A stretch of DNA of 64,000 nucleotides from LMUY01 sp964235495 (GTDB lineage: Bacteria; Pseudomonadota; Alphaproteobacteria; Acetobacterales; Acetobacteraceae). The stretch covers positions 1-64,000 of the forward strand of contig CAXSAX010000002.1 of the NCBI GenBank assembly GCA_964235495.1, read 5' to 3'. Positions within the stretch are counted from its first letter, which is position 1, and each line of letters opens with the position of its first letter. The position numbers and the translations under genes were made by a program. Below, piece after piece: positions 46,435 through 55,480 of the stretch. Under the pieces are notes generated by a model. The model was given only the letters and a program-made list of their open reading frames with translations. It was not told where the DNA came from and ran no database searches.

Positions 46435-47859
46435 CTAATCCGGCGGCCGCAAGCCGCGCAGCCGGGCGAGCGCCTGTGCCCAGCCTCGCGCCGGGCGGCT
46501 GAAGATCAGCTGCTCGTAGATCGAGAACGCGGCGGCCTTGCTGGCGTCCGAGCGGGTCGGGTAGGGCACGATCGCGTTCGAGATCGTCCAGGCCGAGGCC
46601 TTGCCGGTCATCGCCAGCACCCAGGGCAGCACGAGTTCACCGGCTCCCGCACCCACGACCGTGACGCCGACCAGGCGGCCCCGCGCACGGACGAGCTTGA
46701 CGAACCCCGTCGCAGCGCCGTCCGCCACGGCCCGGTCGTTGTCCGCGAACTCGCTGCGGTGAACCTGCACCGCGCCGTGCCGCCTCCGCGCCGCCGCCTC
46801 GGTCAGGCCGGCCTGCGCCAGCTCCGGATCGGTGTAGAGCACGCTGGGCAGTGCGTCGTATCGGGCCGGGCTGGGCAGGCCGAGGGCGATGTTGGCCACG
46901 GCGAGCGCACCCTCATACCCGGCGGCGTGGGTCAGGCGGGGCCCTTCCCGGCAATCGCCAACCGCGGTGATATGCCGGTTGCTGGTCCGCCGCCGCCGGT
47001 CCACCTGGATGCCGGCCGCCGTCGCCGACACGCCCGCCGCTTCCAGCCCCAGCGTGCTCAGCGCCGGCGTGCGTCCGGCGGCGAGCAGGAGGTGGCTGCC
47101 GAGCAGCGCGCCGCCTGGCTCGATGTCCAATCGGATGCCTCCCGGCACGGCGGCGGCCCGCACCGCCCGCGTCTGCGCACGCAGCGCCACGCCCTCCGCC
47201 GCCAGCTGCCCCGCCACCAGCGCCACCGCGTCCGCGTCGCTGCCCGCGAGCAAGCCGCCGGGTTCGATGACGGTCACGGCGGAGCCGAGCCGACGGAACG
47301 CCTGCGCCATCTCCAGCCCCATCACCCCCCCGCCCAGGACCAGCAGGTGGCGCGGCAGCTCCGCCAGGTCGAACAGGGTCTCGTTGGTGAGGTACGGCAC
47401 GGCTTGCAGGCCCTCGACCGCCGGAACCGTCGGCCTCGACCCGGCGGCCAGCACGATCCGCGGGGCGGCCAGCCGCCTGCCGTCCACCGCCACGCTGTGC
47501 CGCCCGGTGAGGCGGGCCGCCCCGGCGACCACCTCGACGCCCCAGGCCCGGAACCGCTCGGCGGAGTCGTGCGGGGCGATGGCGTCGATGGCGCCGCGGA
47601 CGTGGGCGCGCACCTGGGCGAAGTCGATCGCCACGCCGGATGCCGAGACGCCCAGGGCGCCGCCCCGCATGGCATGCGCGCGCCGGGCGGCGGCGAGCAG
47701 CGCCTTGGACGGCACGCAGCCGGTGTTGAGGCATTCCCCGCCCATGCGGCCGCGCTCCACCAGCGCCACGCGCAGGCCGAGCCGGGCCGCGCCACCCGCC
47801 GCCGTCAGCCCGGCCGCCCCGGCGCCGACCACAACGAGATCGTGGGTCCACCGGGTCAT
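46435..47859 (-). CDS. Mercuric reductase/dihydrolipoyl dehydrogenase-like flavin disulfide reductase
   Basis: This protein of 474 residues is of the class I pyridine nucleotide-disulfide oxidoreductase family. It has an FAD motif VVGAGAAGLTAAGGAARLG, the redox-active disulfide GGECLNTGCVPSKA, an NAD(P) motif LVLGGGVMGLEMAQAF and the second FAD motif ITAVGDCREGPRLTHAA. The C-terminal dimerisation domain lacks the usual His-Glu pair: where lipoamide dehydrogenase has HAHPTxxE it reads VPYPTRSDASK. The ATG overlaps the preceding glycosyltransferase stop (ATGA). Its substrate is unknown. Confidence 0.9.
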   Translation of the reverse strand: MTRWTHDLVVVGAGAAGLTAAGGAARLGLRVALVERGRMGGECLNTGCVPSKALLAAARRAHAMRGGALGVSASGVAIDFAQVRAHVRGAIDAIAPHDSAERFRAWGVEVVAGAARLTGRHSVAVDGRRLAAPRIVLAAGSRPTVPAVEGLQAVPYLTNETLFDLAELPRHLLVLGGGVMGLEMAQAFRRLGSAVTVIEPGGLLAGSDADAVALVAGQLAAEGVALRAQTRAVRAAAVPGGIRLDIEPGGALLGSHLLLAAGRTPALSTLGLEAAGVSATAAGIQVDRRRRTSNRHITAVGDCREGPRLTHAAGYEGALAVANIALGLPSPARYDALPSVLYTDPELAQAGLTEAAARRRHGAVQVHRSEFADNDRAVADGAATGFVKLVRARGRLVGVTVVGAGAGELVLPWVLAMTGKASAWTISNAIVPYPTRSDASKAAAFSIYEQLIFSRPARGWAQALARLRGLRPPD

Positions 47860-48593
47860 CGCACGTCTGGGTAGTTGCGGTGCAGCCCCTTGCGGAAGCC
47901 CAGGCCCCACAGCACGCCGATCTTGAGGTAGATCCAGTTCGCCCGCAGGCTGCCCCACTCGGCCACCCGGCGGTCGGAGGTGAACACCACACGGTTGACC
48001 AGGCGGATGCGCCCGAGGGGGGTGAAGCGGATGCAGAGGTCCGCCTCCTCCATGACGAGCAGCGCCGGGTCGCAGCCGCCGACGGCCAGGAAGTCGGCGC
48101 GGCGGAAGAACATGGCATGGTCGCCGAACAGCAGCCGCGCGCCGCGCCAGAACAGCAGCGGGCGGAACAGCAGCGGCGCGTACCAGGTCTTGGCCCAGTT
48201 GTGCAGGCTGGTGCCCCAGCGCACCGCGTCCGGCCCGCACAGCAGGGGCGTGAACCCGGCCAGCGCCGTTCGAGGGTTGGCCAGGGTGGCGCGCATGACG
48301 GTGACGGCGTCGTCCGGCAGGATGGTGTCGGCATGCAGGATGCAGACGATCGGAGCGGTGATCTCGGCCACGCCGCGGTTGATCTGCGCGGCCCGGCCCC
48401 GCACCCGGTGCTGCACCACGCGCAGCCCAGCGGCCTGCGCCAGCGCGGCCGAGGCGTCGCTGCTGCCACCGTCCACCAGCAGGATTTCGGCCGGCGCCGG
48501 GTGCAGGGCGGCGAGGCAGCGCAGCAGGCGGGGCAGCGCCACGGCCTCGTTCAGCATGGGGACCACGATCGCGACGCCGGGCTCGCCCGTCAT
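47856..48593 (-). CDS. GT2-family protein, rSAM-associated transferase 2 type (TIGR04283-like)
   Basis: This 245-residue GT2-fold protein has VAIVVPMLNEAVALPRL, LVDGGSSDAS, GRAAQINRG, the metal-binding ILHADTILPDDA, then GDHAMFFRRADFLAVGG and MEEADLCIRF. It matches the group often named radical-SAM/selenodomain-associated transferase 2. It is coupled by 4-bp overlaps to the DUF2064-like protein upstream and the flavin reductase downstream. The real acceptor is unknown. Confidence 0.85.
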   Translation of the reverse strand: MTGEPGVAIVVPMLNEAVALPRLLRCLAALHPAPAEILLVDGGSSDASAALAQAAGLRVVQHRVRGRAAQINRGVAEITAPIVCILHADTILPDDAVTVMRATLANPRTALAGFTPLLCGPDAVRWGTSLHNWAKTWYAPLLFRPLLFWRGARLLFGDHAMFFRRADFLAVGGCDPALLVMEEADLCIRFTPLGRIRLVNRVVFTSDRRVAEWGSLRANWIYLKIGVLWGLGFRKGLHRNYPDVR

Positions 48594-49165
48594 GCCAGCA
48601 GGCCGGGCCAGCGGGCCAGGTCCTCCGGCCGGTCCAGGTCGGCCAGGGTGTCCAGCATTGCGGGCGTCACGCCGTGGCCCGCCATGCGCCGCAGCGTGAG
48701 GGCGAGCACCTCGGCGCCGCCCCAGGGCATGGCCGCGAACAGGAACGGCATCGGCCGGGCCAGGCCGAGCAGGTAGTAGCCGCCATCCTCCGCCGGGCCG
48801 ATCACCGCCGGGTGGGAGCGCAGCGCGGCCGCGGCGGCTGTCAGGTGCGCTGGAAGGAGGTCCGGGATGTCGGCGCCGACCAGGATCGCGGGCGGCGGCA
48901 CCCGCTCCATGCGCTCGCCCAGGTCGCCGTCGCCCTGTTCGGCCAGCGCCACGTCCGGGCCGAGCCAATCCTGGAACCGGGCCAGGGGCGCGCCGGTGGT
49001 CCGCACCTCGAACGGCAGGGCGCTGCGGCGCACGGCTGCCAGCGCCCGTTCGGCCAGGCGGCGGTGCAGGCCGGCGGCGCCCACGGCTCCCAGCGTCGGG
49101 ATCAGCCGGGTCTTGGCGCGGCCCGGCTCGGGGAAGCGGGCGAACAGCGCCACCCGCGGGGCCAT
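48590..49165 (-). CDS. DUF2064 GT-A protein, rSAM-associated transferase 1 type (TIGR04282-like)
   Basis: This 191-residue nucleotidyltransferase-like protein has VALFARFPEPGRAKTRLIPT, the standard opening of the DUF2064 family, followed by LVGADIPDLLPAHL and IGPAEDGGYYLLGL. It is usually paired with the TIGR04283-type protein, as here, and the pair may build a sugar conjugate or transfer a nucleotide-sugar-like group. ATG 49165 places the conserved strand at the N-terminus. It leads the minus-strand operon that includes the disulfide reductase and amine oxidase. Confidence 0.85.
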   Translation of the reverse strand: MAPRVALFARFPEPGRAKTRLIPTLGAVGAAGLHRRLAERALAAVRRSALPFEVRTTGAPLARFQDWLGPDVALAEQGDGDLGERMERVPPPAILVGADIPDLLPAHLTAAAAALRSHPAVIGPAEDGGYYLLGLARPMPFLFAAMPWGGAEVLALTLRRMAGHGVTPAMLDTLADLDRPEDLARWPGLLA

Positions 49166-49212
49166 GGCCGCCGGGCTAGTCAAGGGCGCTTGCCGCCCGC
49201 ATCTGCTTGTCC

Positions 49213-50043
49213 ATGATCCTGCGCCCGCCCGTTGCATCCCTGCCCGTCATCGCAGCCTTGGCCGCTGCCGTCATCCTGGTGGGCGAGCGCCGAGCGCCGC
49301 TGCGCCGCCAGACCCAGCGGGAGCCGGAGCGGCTGCTGCGCAACGCGGCCCTCGGCGCGCTCAGCATGGCCGTGGTGGCCGCCGTGGAAAGCCCGCTGGT
49401 GCAGCCGCTCGCGCGCCAGGCCGAGACCCGGCGGCGCGGGCTGGCGCAGCGCCTGCCCGCGCCGGCCTGGGTGCGGGACGCCGCCGCGTTCCTGCTGATG
49501 GACTACACGACCTACCTTTGGCACGTTCTGACGCACAAGGTGCCGGCGCTGTGGCGGCTGCACCTGGTGCACCACGTCGATCTCGACATGGACGCCTCGA
49601 CCGCGCTGCGCTTCCACGCGCTCGACATGCTGGTCTCGGCGCCGTACCGCGCGGCGCAGGTGGCGGTGGCCGGCGCCTCGCCGCGGGCGCTGCGGCTGTG
49701 GCAGGGCTTCTTCTTCGTGTCCGTGCTGTTCCACCACGCCAACCTGCGCCTGCCGGCCGGGCTGGAGCGGCGGCTGGCCCGCGTGCTGACCACGCCGCGC
49801 ATGCACGGCATCCACCACTCCACCGTGCACGGGGAGACCAACTCCAACTGGTCGAGCGGGCTGAGCCTCTGGGACCACCTGCACCGCACCTTCCGGCTGG
49901 ACGTGCCGCAGGACCGGGTGCAGGTCGGCGTGCCGGGCTACCGCGACCCGGCTGAAATCCGCCTCCGCCCCTCGCTGCTGCTGCCTTTCGCCCCTCAGCG
50001 CGACGCCTGGCGGCCCCAAGAGGGCGCCACCGTCCGCCATTGA
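49213..50043 (+). CDS. Sterol desaturase/fatty acid hydroxylase-family membrane protein
   Basis: This 276-residue membrane protein has the histidine clusters of the fatty acid hydroxylase superfamily: HVLTH (about 100), HLVHH (about 119) and HGIHH (about 200), with another in LFHHANL. These ligate a di-iron centre that hydroxylates or desaturates lipids such as hopanoids, carotenoids or fatty acids. Two N-terminal helices are seen. ATG 49213 lies six bases after a TTG alternative. It is divergent from the DUF2064 operon with under 50 bp between. Confidence 0.9.
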   Translation: MILRPPVASLPVIAALAAAVILVGERRAPLRRQTQREPERLLRNAALGALSMAVVAAVESPLVQPLARQAETRRRGLAQRLPAPAWVRDAAAFLLMDYTTYLWHVLTHKVPALWRLHLVHHVDLDMDASTALRFHALDMLVSAPYRAAQVAVAGASPRALRLWQGFFFVSVLFHHANLRLPAGLERRLARVLTTPRMHGIHHSTVHGETNSNWSSGLSLWDHLHRTFRLDVPQDRVQVGVPGYRDPAEIRLRPSLLLPFAPQRDAWRPQEGATVRH

Positions 50044-50050
50044 CGGACCG

Positions 50051-50989
50051 CTACCGGGAACAGGCTGCGCCGCCCAGCACGCAGAAGCGGGCGCAATGCG
50101 GATGGTTGAGCAAAACGGGGCCATCCGCCTCGGCCAGGGTGCCGCCCAGCTCGAATTGCGGGTCGTACGGCAGCAGGGTGCAGGCCAGCACGGCGGGAGC
50201 CGCCGCACCCCGGCGCTTCACCACCATGCGGCCGCTGGCGCACATCACGCTGTCCGGCGACTTGTTCAGGATGCCCCAGCAGGCCGTGGTGATCTCCGGC
50301 ACGTCGGCCGTGCCGTCCATTTCGGGGAACAGCATCAGCCGCACCGGGTCAGCCGCGTCCAGCGGCAGCCCGCGGGAGGCGAACAGGCGGGCGTAGCCGG
50401 CGCGCAGGGCCGCCTCCGGCTCCGGGCTGAAGCCGGCCCGCCCGGCGACATGGACGGTGAAGCCGTTGGCCGCGAGCCAGGCCAGGCCCTGCATGGTGAT
50501 CTCGAACGTGCCCGGCCCGCGCTCCCGGTCGTGCAGCGCCGGGCCGTGGTGGTCCAGGCTGACCCGCAGCGTCAGCAGGCCGGGATGGGCACGGTTCAGC
50601 GCGGCCAGGTGGTCCTGGCTGCGCATCATCGGGCGCATGGCGTTGGTCAGCACCAAGGTCGGCAGGCCGCGGCGCAGGCTGTCCTCCAGCATGGGCAGCA
50701 GGTCCGGGTTCATGAACGGCTCGCCCCCGGTGAAGCCGATCTCCCGCACCGGGTCAGGCCGCGCCTGCGTCTCGTCCAGGAAGGCCGAGACCTCCGGGGC
50801 GGACAGGTAGGCCAAGGCGTCGTTGCGCGGGCTGCTCTCGATGTAGCAGCGGGCGCAGGTCAGGTTGCAGAGCGTGCCGGTGTTGAACCACAGGGTGCGA
50901 AGCGCTGAGAGCGCCACGCTGGCCCGCGGCTCGCCCCTGGCGGTGCGAAGCGGGTCGGTGAACTTGGCCCGGTCCAGTGCAGCCTGCAA
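50051..50989 (-). CDS. Radical SAM protein
   Basis: This protein of about 312 residues has the radical-SAM cluster motif CNLTCARC (CxxxCxxC) in LWFNTGTLCNLTCARCYIES, then FTGGEPFMNPDLLPML and VSLDHHGPALHDRERG. The C-terminal third holds several cysteines (CWGIL, CASGR, CTLLPYD, HCARFCVLGGAACS), which could bind a further cluster as in SPASM-type proteins. The substrate is unknown. TTG 50989 is likely since CAGGAG lies 9 bases upstream; an in-frame TTG at 51019 is the alternative. It faces the hydroxylase gene end to end. Confidence 0.85.
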   Translation of the reverse strand: MQAALDRAKFTDPLRTARGEPRASVALSALRTLWFNTGTLCNLTCARCYIESSPRNDALAYLSAPEVSAFLDETQARPDPVREIGFTGGEPFMNPDLLPMLEDSLRRGLPTLVLTNAMRPMMRSQDHLAALNRAHPGLLTLRVSLDHHGPALHDRERGPGTFEITMQGLAWLAANGFTVHVAGRAGFSPEPEAALRAGYARLFASRGLPLDAADPVRLMLFPEMDGTADVPEITTACWGILNKSPDSVMCASGRMVVKRRGAAAPAVLACTLLPYDPQFELGGTLAEADGPVLLNHPHCARFCVLGGAACSR

Positions 50990-51054
50990 AGCGGGAGACT
51001 CCTGACATCCACCTTGCAAATGGTGCCCGGGACGGAAAGTTCAGGGCCCGCCCG

Positions 51055-52227
51055 TCACATGGCCGGAACCTCGGCGCGCTGCACCTCGGGCCAGCCGATG
51101 CTGGGGGCATGGCCGCGGAAGTTCTCCAGCCACCAGCGCCAATCCTGCTGCACCAGGGAGAACGGCGAGGCGTGGCCAAGCTCGCGCGCCGCCCAGACCG
51201 GCCAGTGCGGGTTGGCCAACGCCGGCCGCCCCAGCATCACCAGGTCGATCAGCTCCTCGCGGATGACCCGGTCGGCGTTCTGCGGCACGCCCAGGTTCCA
51301 GCTGGTCGCAACGGGGATGCCGACCTCCCGGCGCACCCGGTTGGCGCGCTCGATCATGAAGCCGACCTCGTTCATCGGCGGGTTGACCATCTCGTCGGTG
51401 TTGAAGCCGAGCGACAGGTCGGCGAGGTCGAGCCCGTGGTCCTTCATCATGCCGATCGCGGTCACGGCGTCCTCGAACTGGGTGCCGGCCGGGTGCAGGT
51501 CGTCCGAGCCGAGCCGCATGGTGAGCGGGTAGCGCTCCGGCCACACGGCGCGCACCGCGTCCAGGGCTTCGAGGTGGAACCGCGCCCGGTTGGCGAGGCT
51601 GCCGCCATACTGGTCCGTGCGCTGGTTGGCCAGCGGCGAGAAGAAGCTGGCGCCGAGGTAGCCGTGCGCGTAGTGCATCTCGAGCCATTTGTAGCCTGCC
51701 TCCAGCGCGCGCACGGCGGCGGCGGCATAATCTTTGTGCAGCTGCTTGATCTGCGCCACGGATAGTTGCTGGACCGGATAGATGTGCCCGCCGCCGCCGT
51801 ACGGGATGGCGGAGGGCGCCATGCAGGTCCAGCCATCCGGGTGGTCCGGCGGCAGCTGCTTCCACATGCCCTCGGAGTTGACGCCGCGGTGGGGCGGCAG
51901 CTCGCTGCCCTTGCGCCCCGTATGGCCGAGCTGGATGGCGGGCACGGCGCCCATCCGCTCGATGATCGCGGCGACGCGGGCGTGACCCTCGATCTGGTCG
52001 TCGTGCCAGATGCCGGCGCAGGAGGTCGTGGTGCGGCCATCCGGGGTGATGGCCATCTGCTCGCCGAACACCAGCGCGAAGCCGCCGGCAGCGCGGGCGC
52101 CGAGGTAGCTCACATGGTAGTCGTCCAGCTTGCCATCGACCGAGTTGTACATGGTCATCGGCGACATCACGGTGCGGTTGCGCAGGGTGACGTCCTTGAG
52201 CGTGTAGGGGCTGAACAGGTCAGGCAT
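51055..52227 (-). CDS. NADH:flavin oxidoreductase (Old Yellow Enzyme family)
   Basis: This 390-residue FMN-dependent ene-reductase is of the OYE type. Landmarks are LFSPYTLKDVTLRNRTVMSP at the start, FGEQMAITPDGR, IQLGHTGRKGS, YKWLEMHYAHGYLGASFFSP (substrate and flavin site), NQRTDQYGGSLANRARF, and the C-terminal VMLGRPALANPHWP. The N-terminal region with T and Y near the flavin is typical of the YqjM-like branch. The ATG is preceded by AAGGAGA at a proper distance. Its natural substrate is unknown; family members reduce activated alkenes. Confidence 0.94.
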   Translation of the reverse strand: MPDLFSPYTLKDVTLRNRTVMSPMTMYNSVDGKLDDYHVSYLGARAAGGFALVFGEQMAITPDGRTTTSCAGIWHDDQIEGHARVAAIIERMGAVPAIQLGHTGRKGSELPPHRGVNSEGMWKQLPPDHPDGWTCMAPSAIPYGGGGHIYPVQQLSVAQIKQLHKDYAAAAVRALEAGYKWLEMHYAHGYLGASFFSPLANQRTDQYGGSLANRARFHLEALDAVRAVWPERYPLTMRLGSDDLHPAGTQFEDAVTAIGMMKDHGLDLADLSLGFNTDEMVNPPMNEVGFMIERANRVRREVGIPVATSWNLGVPQNADRVIREELIDLVMLGRPALANPHWPVWAARELGHASPFSLVQQDWRWWLENFRGHAPSIGWPEVQRAEVPAM

Positions 52228-52332
52228 GGCACTGTCTCCTTGAGAAGCATGCTGCGATCGTGTGTGGCAAACTCCGTGCCAAGCCAGGACGGAACGAGTC
52301 CTGGACGGAGGCGTTGGCCAGCCGCCGCATCA

Positions 52333-52815
52333 ATGGAGCCGTCCGTGACACGTTGGGCCACAACGCTGCACTTCGCCCTCGTGTCAGGGACGCTGGCGAG
52401 CGCGGCATCCACCGTGGCGCTCGCCGCCGCGGCCCGGAGGAAGGGCAAGACTGCCTTCCAGCCGGTCAACTCCACCAGCCACTGGCTGCATGGCGAGCAG
52501 GCGGGCGACGTCGCGGCGGCTGACCTGGCCCATACGGCGGTGGGGCTGGCCACGCACCAAGCCGCCACCCTGTTCTGGGCCGTCCTGTTCGAGCGCTGGA
52601 TCGGCGCACGCCGCCCGCTCTCCGCCGCTTCCATGCTGCGGGACGCCCTGGCGATCTCAGCGCTGGCAGCGGCGGTGGATTACGGCGCAACCCCTAAGCG
52701 GTTCACCCCGGGATGGGAGTTCGTGCTGTCGAAGCGGTCCATGGCCGCCGGCTACGTTGCGATGGCGCTCGGGCTCGCCGCCGGGGCCTGGGCAACGCAG
52801 TCTCAGACGGCCTGA
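52333..52815 (+). CDS. Small polytopic membrane protein of unknown function
   Basis: This 160-residue protein has about four hydrophobic helices (roughly 10-32, 60-82, 98-112 and 138-155). The sequence contains NSTSHWLHGEQAGDVAAADL, then HTAVGLATHQAATLFWAVLFE and FTPGWEFVLSKRSMA. I have the impression of a common Proteobacterial membrane family but cannot name it. The conserved His residues may be functional. No clear ribosome-binding site precedes ATG 52333. It converges on the big glycosyltransferase gene (gap 6 bp). Confidence 0.65.
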   Translation: MEPSVTRWATTLHFALVSGTLASAASTVALAAAARRKGKTAFQPVNSTSHWLHGEQAGDVAAADLAHTAVGLATHQAATLFWAVLFERWIGARRPLSAASMLRDALAISALAAAVDYGATPKRFTPGWEFVLSKRSMAAGYVAMALGLAAGAWATQSQTA

Positions 52816-52821
52816 AGAATC

Positions 52822-55371
52822 CTACTTGCTGCGGCGCCGTGGGGCCGGGGCCGCTGCGGGCATTGCAGCCGGCAGCTTGGCGCAGGCCGCTGCGAGCAGG
52901 GCATCCACGCGTTCGGCGGAGCAAGTCGCGGCCACGTAGCTGAGCCCGGCCTGCCGCAGCCGCTCGTGCAGCGCCGGGTCCTCGTGGAGCAGCAGGATGC
53001 GCGCCGCGAACTCCTCCGCCGTGTCGGCGATCACGGCCGCATACTCCTCCGGCAGGTCCATGCCCTCGGCCGCGCAACGCGTCAGCACGCAAGGCACCCC
53101 GGCGGCGAGGCTGGTCAGCACCTTGCCTTTCAGCCCGGCGCCGAACCGCAGCGGCGCCACCGTCAGCCGCAGCCGGGCCAGCACGGGCCGCAAGTCCGGC
53201 ACCTGGCCGAGCAGGCGCACCCCGGGCCGGGCCAGCGCGCGCACCGGATCCGGGGCGTGGCTGCCCACGATGAGGCACTCGATGCCGGGCGCCGCCGCGT
53301 GCAGGTGGGGCAGCACGTCGCCCACCAGCCATTGCGCCGCATCCACGTTCGGGCTGTGGCGGAATCCGCCGATCAGGGCGAGGCCGGACCGCTCGCCGAA
53401 CGGCGCCGGGCCGGGCTGCAAGGGCATTGTCCAGGGCAGCACGTGGACCGGCGTGCGTATCCCGGCCGCCGCCGCCAGGTTCCGCTCATGGGAGGAGTGC
53501 ACGACGACGCTGTCCGCCGCCGCCAGGGCCGCCATCTCCGCCGCCTCCAGCGCCGCAGCCTGCGCGTCGAGGGCTGCCGACTGCTTGACCTGCGCCTCGC
53601 GGCGGCTGCGCAGATGGTGCAGGTCGGCCACGTTGAACAGGATGGTGGCGTCGGGGAAGCGCTGGCGGATCATCGCGGCGTATCGCGTCATGTTCGCCAC
53701 CCGGTGGATGTAGAACAGGTCGTAGCGCAGCACCTCGCGGCGGAATATCTCCTCGACCGACTGGTAATACGGCGTGCAGTAGCACTGGATGCCGACCCGT
53801 TCGAGCGCCTCGGTGTAGGCGCCGGCCCTGGCCATGCTGTCGGCGCCGACGAAAGAGACCTTGTATCCCAGCCGCTGCAAGGACCGCATGTGCTCCAGCG
53901 CCGCGTTCGACCCGGCGTCCTGGTCCGGCGTCGGCGTTGCGTCGTCGATGAACAGGGCGCGCCGGGTCACCAGCCGCTCGGCGGCCAGCCGCGGGTCCGC
54001 GCCGTCTAGCGGAAAGCCTTGCAGCGCCTCGGACCAGGTGCGGACAAAGGTGCGCTGGTTCAGCCGCTGGAACCGCTTGATCCCCGCGCCGTCCACGTCC
54101 GTGCCGGCCGAGGCGCCCTCATGGTGCGTCACGCGCGACAGGGGCTGCATCACCACGCGCAGCCCGGCGGCGCGCACCTTGAAGCACAGGTCGGTGTCCT
54201 CGTAATACGCCGGCGCGAACGCGGCCGAGAGCCCGCCGACTTGCTGGAACAGGGCGCGCGAGATCATCAGCGCGGCACCGGAGACGTAGTCCGCATCGCG
54301 CAGGAAGCAGTATTCCGGCCGCTCCGGATCGTCGCCGCGGCCCCAGTTCATCCCCATGCCCTGCCGCCAGATGATGCCGCCCGCCTCCTGCAGCGTGCCG
54401 TCCAGATACAGCAGCTTGGACCCGGCGACGCCCACCGCCGGGTCGGCGGCGAAGGTGCCGGCCAGCTCGTCCAGCCAGCCGGGCTGCACCAGGGTGTCGT
54501 TGTTCAGCAGCATGAGCAGGCGGCCGCGCGCCATCGCCGCCGCCGCGTTGACCGAGGCCACGAAGCCCAGGTTGGCCCCATTGCGCAGCAGCCTGATGCC
54601 GCCGGACAGCAGCAGGGCGGCATAGACCGTCTCGTCCGTGGAGCCATCATCGACCACGATCACTTCCAGGCTGGCTTCGGGCCGGTTCAGCAGGATGGAG
54701 TCGAGGCAGCGGTGGGTGTGGGCGAACTGGTCGCGCGCCGGGATGATGACCGTCACGTCCGGTTGCGCCGTGTCGGGCAGGTGCAGCGCCGGATATCGCG
54801 CCAGCACGGCCCCGGCGGCTTGCTGCAGCACGTCTGACAGGGTGGCGTCCTGCTGCACCAGGTGCTGGAAACGCTCCTGCCGTTCCAGGGCGGACGCATC
54901 GAGCGCCGATTGCCGGGCCAGCACCGTGTCCAATTGCCGCAGCAGCCAAGTCGCCAAGGGGTGCAGGTCCTGGGCGGAGCCTGCCTGCGCGGCGGTGGCG
55001 GCGACCGCGCCGGCCAGCTGGGACAAGGTTTCCTCGTTCAGCAGCACGCGCGGGTTGGGCAACGCCATGGGAGACCCGGTGAGGTCCTGCCCGGTCGCCC
55101 GCACCCGGACCCGCAGGTCCACGGTCGGTCCGGTGAAGCTGGCCGAGGGCAGGCTGACCGTGAAGGCGTGTCGGCCGTCGCCGTAGCCGAACCCTTGCAG
55201 GTCGGCGCGGAACTGGTCTGCCAGGACCCGGCAGACGAGGTCATGGCCGCAGAGGATTTCCAGCTCGACCGGGTCGAACGGGTTCGCTGGGTCAAACGCC
55301 CAGCCTGACATGGATTGGAGGCTGCCGTTGTCGACGTGCCCGATGGTCGCCGGGGCTGCGATGTCCAACAT
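52822..55371 (-). CDS. Multi-domain glycosyltransferase: N-terminal beta domain + GT2 + GT4
   Basis: This 849-residue protein has three parts. Residues 1-190 form a beta-rich domain opening GHVDNGSLQSMSGWAFDP, a carbohydrate-recognition-like module seen at the start of some surface-glycan glycosyltransferases. Residues about 205-450 are a GT2 domain (VTVIIPARDQF, VVDDGSTDET, MLLNNDTLVQPGW, YEDTDLCFKV). Residues about 490-835 are a GT4-type domain (ALIGGFRHSPNVDA, GVRLLGQVPDL, PLRFGAGLKGKVLTSLAAGVPCV). Two catalytic domains suggest addition of two sugars or polymer extension. It ends with an Ala/Pro/Arg-rich tail. Confidence 0.9.
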   Translation of the reverse strand: MLDIAAPATIGHVDNGSLQSMSGWAFDPANPFDPVELEILCGHDLVCRVLADQFRADLQGFGYGDGRHAFTVSLPSASFTGPTVDLRVRVRATGQDLTGSPMALPNPRVLLNEETLSQLAGAVAATAAQAGSAQDLHPLATWLLRQLDTVLARQSALDASALERQERFQHLVQQDATLSDVLQQAAGAVLARYPALHLPDTAQPDVTVIIPARDQFAHTHRCLDSILLNRPEASLEVIVVDDGSTDETVYAALLLSGGIRLLRNGANLGFVASVNAAAAMARGRLLMLLNNDTLVQPGWLDELAGTFAADPAVGVAGSKLLYLDGTLQEAGGIIWRQGMGMNWGRGDDPERPEYCFLRDADYVSGAALMISRALFQQVGGLSAAFAPAYYEDTDLCFKVRAAGLRVVMQPLSRVTHHEGASAGTDVDGAGIKRFQRLNQRTFVRTWSEALQGFPLDGADPRLAAERLVTRRALFIDDATPTPDQDAGSNAALEHMRSLQRLGYKVSFVGADSMARAGAYTEALERVGIQCYCTPYYQSVEEIFRREVLRYDLFYIHRVANMTRYAAMIRQRFPDATILFNVADLHHLRSRREAQVKQSAALDAQAAALEAAEMAALAAADSVVVHSSHERNLAAAAGIRTPVHVLPWTMPLQPGPAPFGERSGLALIGGFRHSPNVDAAQWLVGDVLPHLHAAAPGIECLIVGSHAPDPVRALARPGVRLLGQVPDLRPVLARLRLTVAPLRFGAGLKGKVLTSLAAGVPCVLTRCAAEGMDLPEEYAAVIADTAEEFAARILLLHEDPALHERLRQAGLSYVAATCSAERVDALLAAACAKLPAAMPAAAPAPRRRSK

Positions 55372-55480
55372 GGTGCGAGAGACCTGGGGTTGTTGCGGTG
55401 AGGAGCGTGCCGGTCGGTTAAGGGCGCGGCAGAGCTGGCGCGCGTCGGTTTACGCGTCGGTTTTACAGGAGGAAACCCTT

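Noticed and set aside
45154..47874. A 906-codon plus-strand open frame
   Set aside because: Antisense to the amine oxidase and disulfide reductase genes, both of which have complete family motifs; composition is that of a shadow frame.
47856..49165. Naming the TIGR04283/TIGR04282-like pair as arsenosugar biosynthesis genes
   Set aside because: No ArsS-type radical SAM, ArsM or arsenic resistance gene is in the neighbourhood; the radical SAM protein at 50051 has a different motif context. Only the neutral family names are kept.
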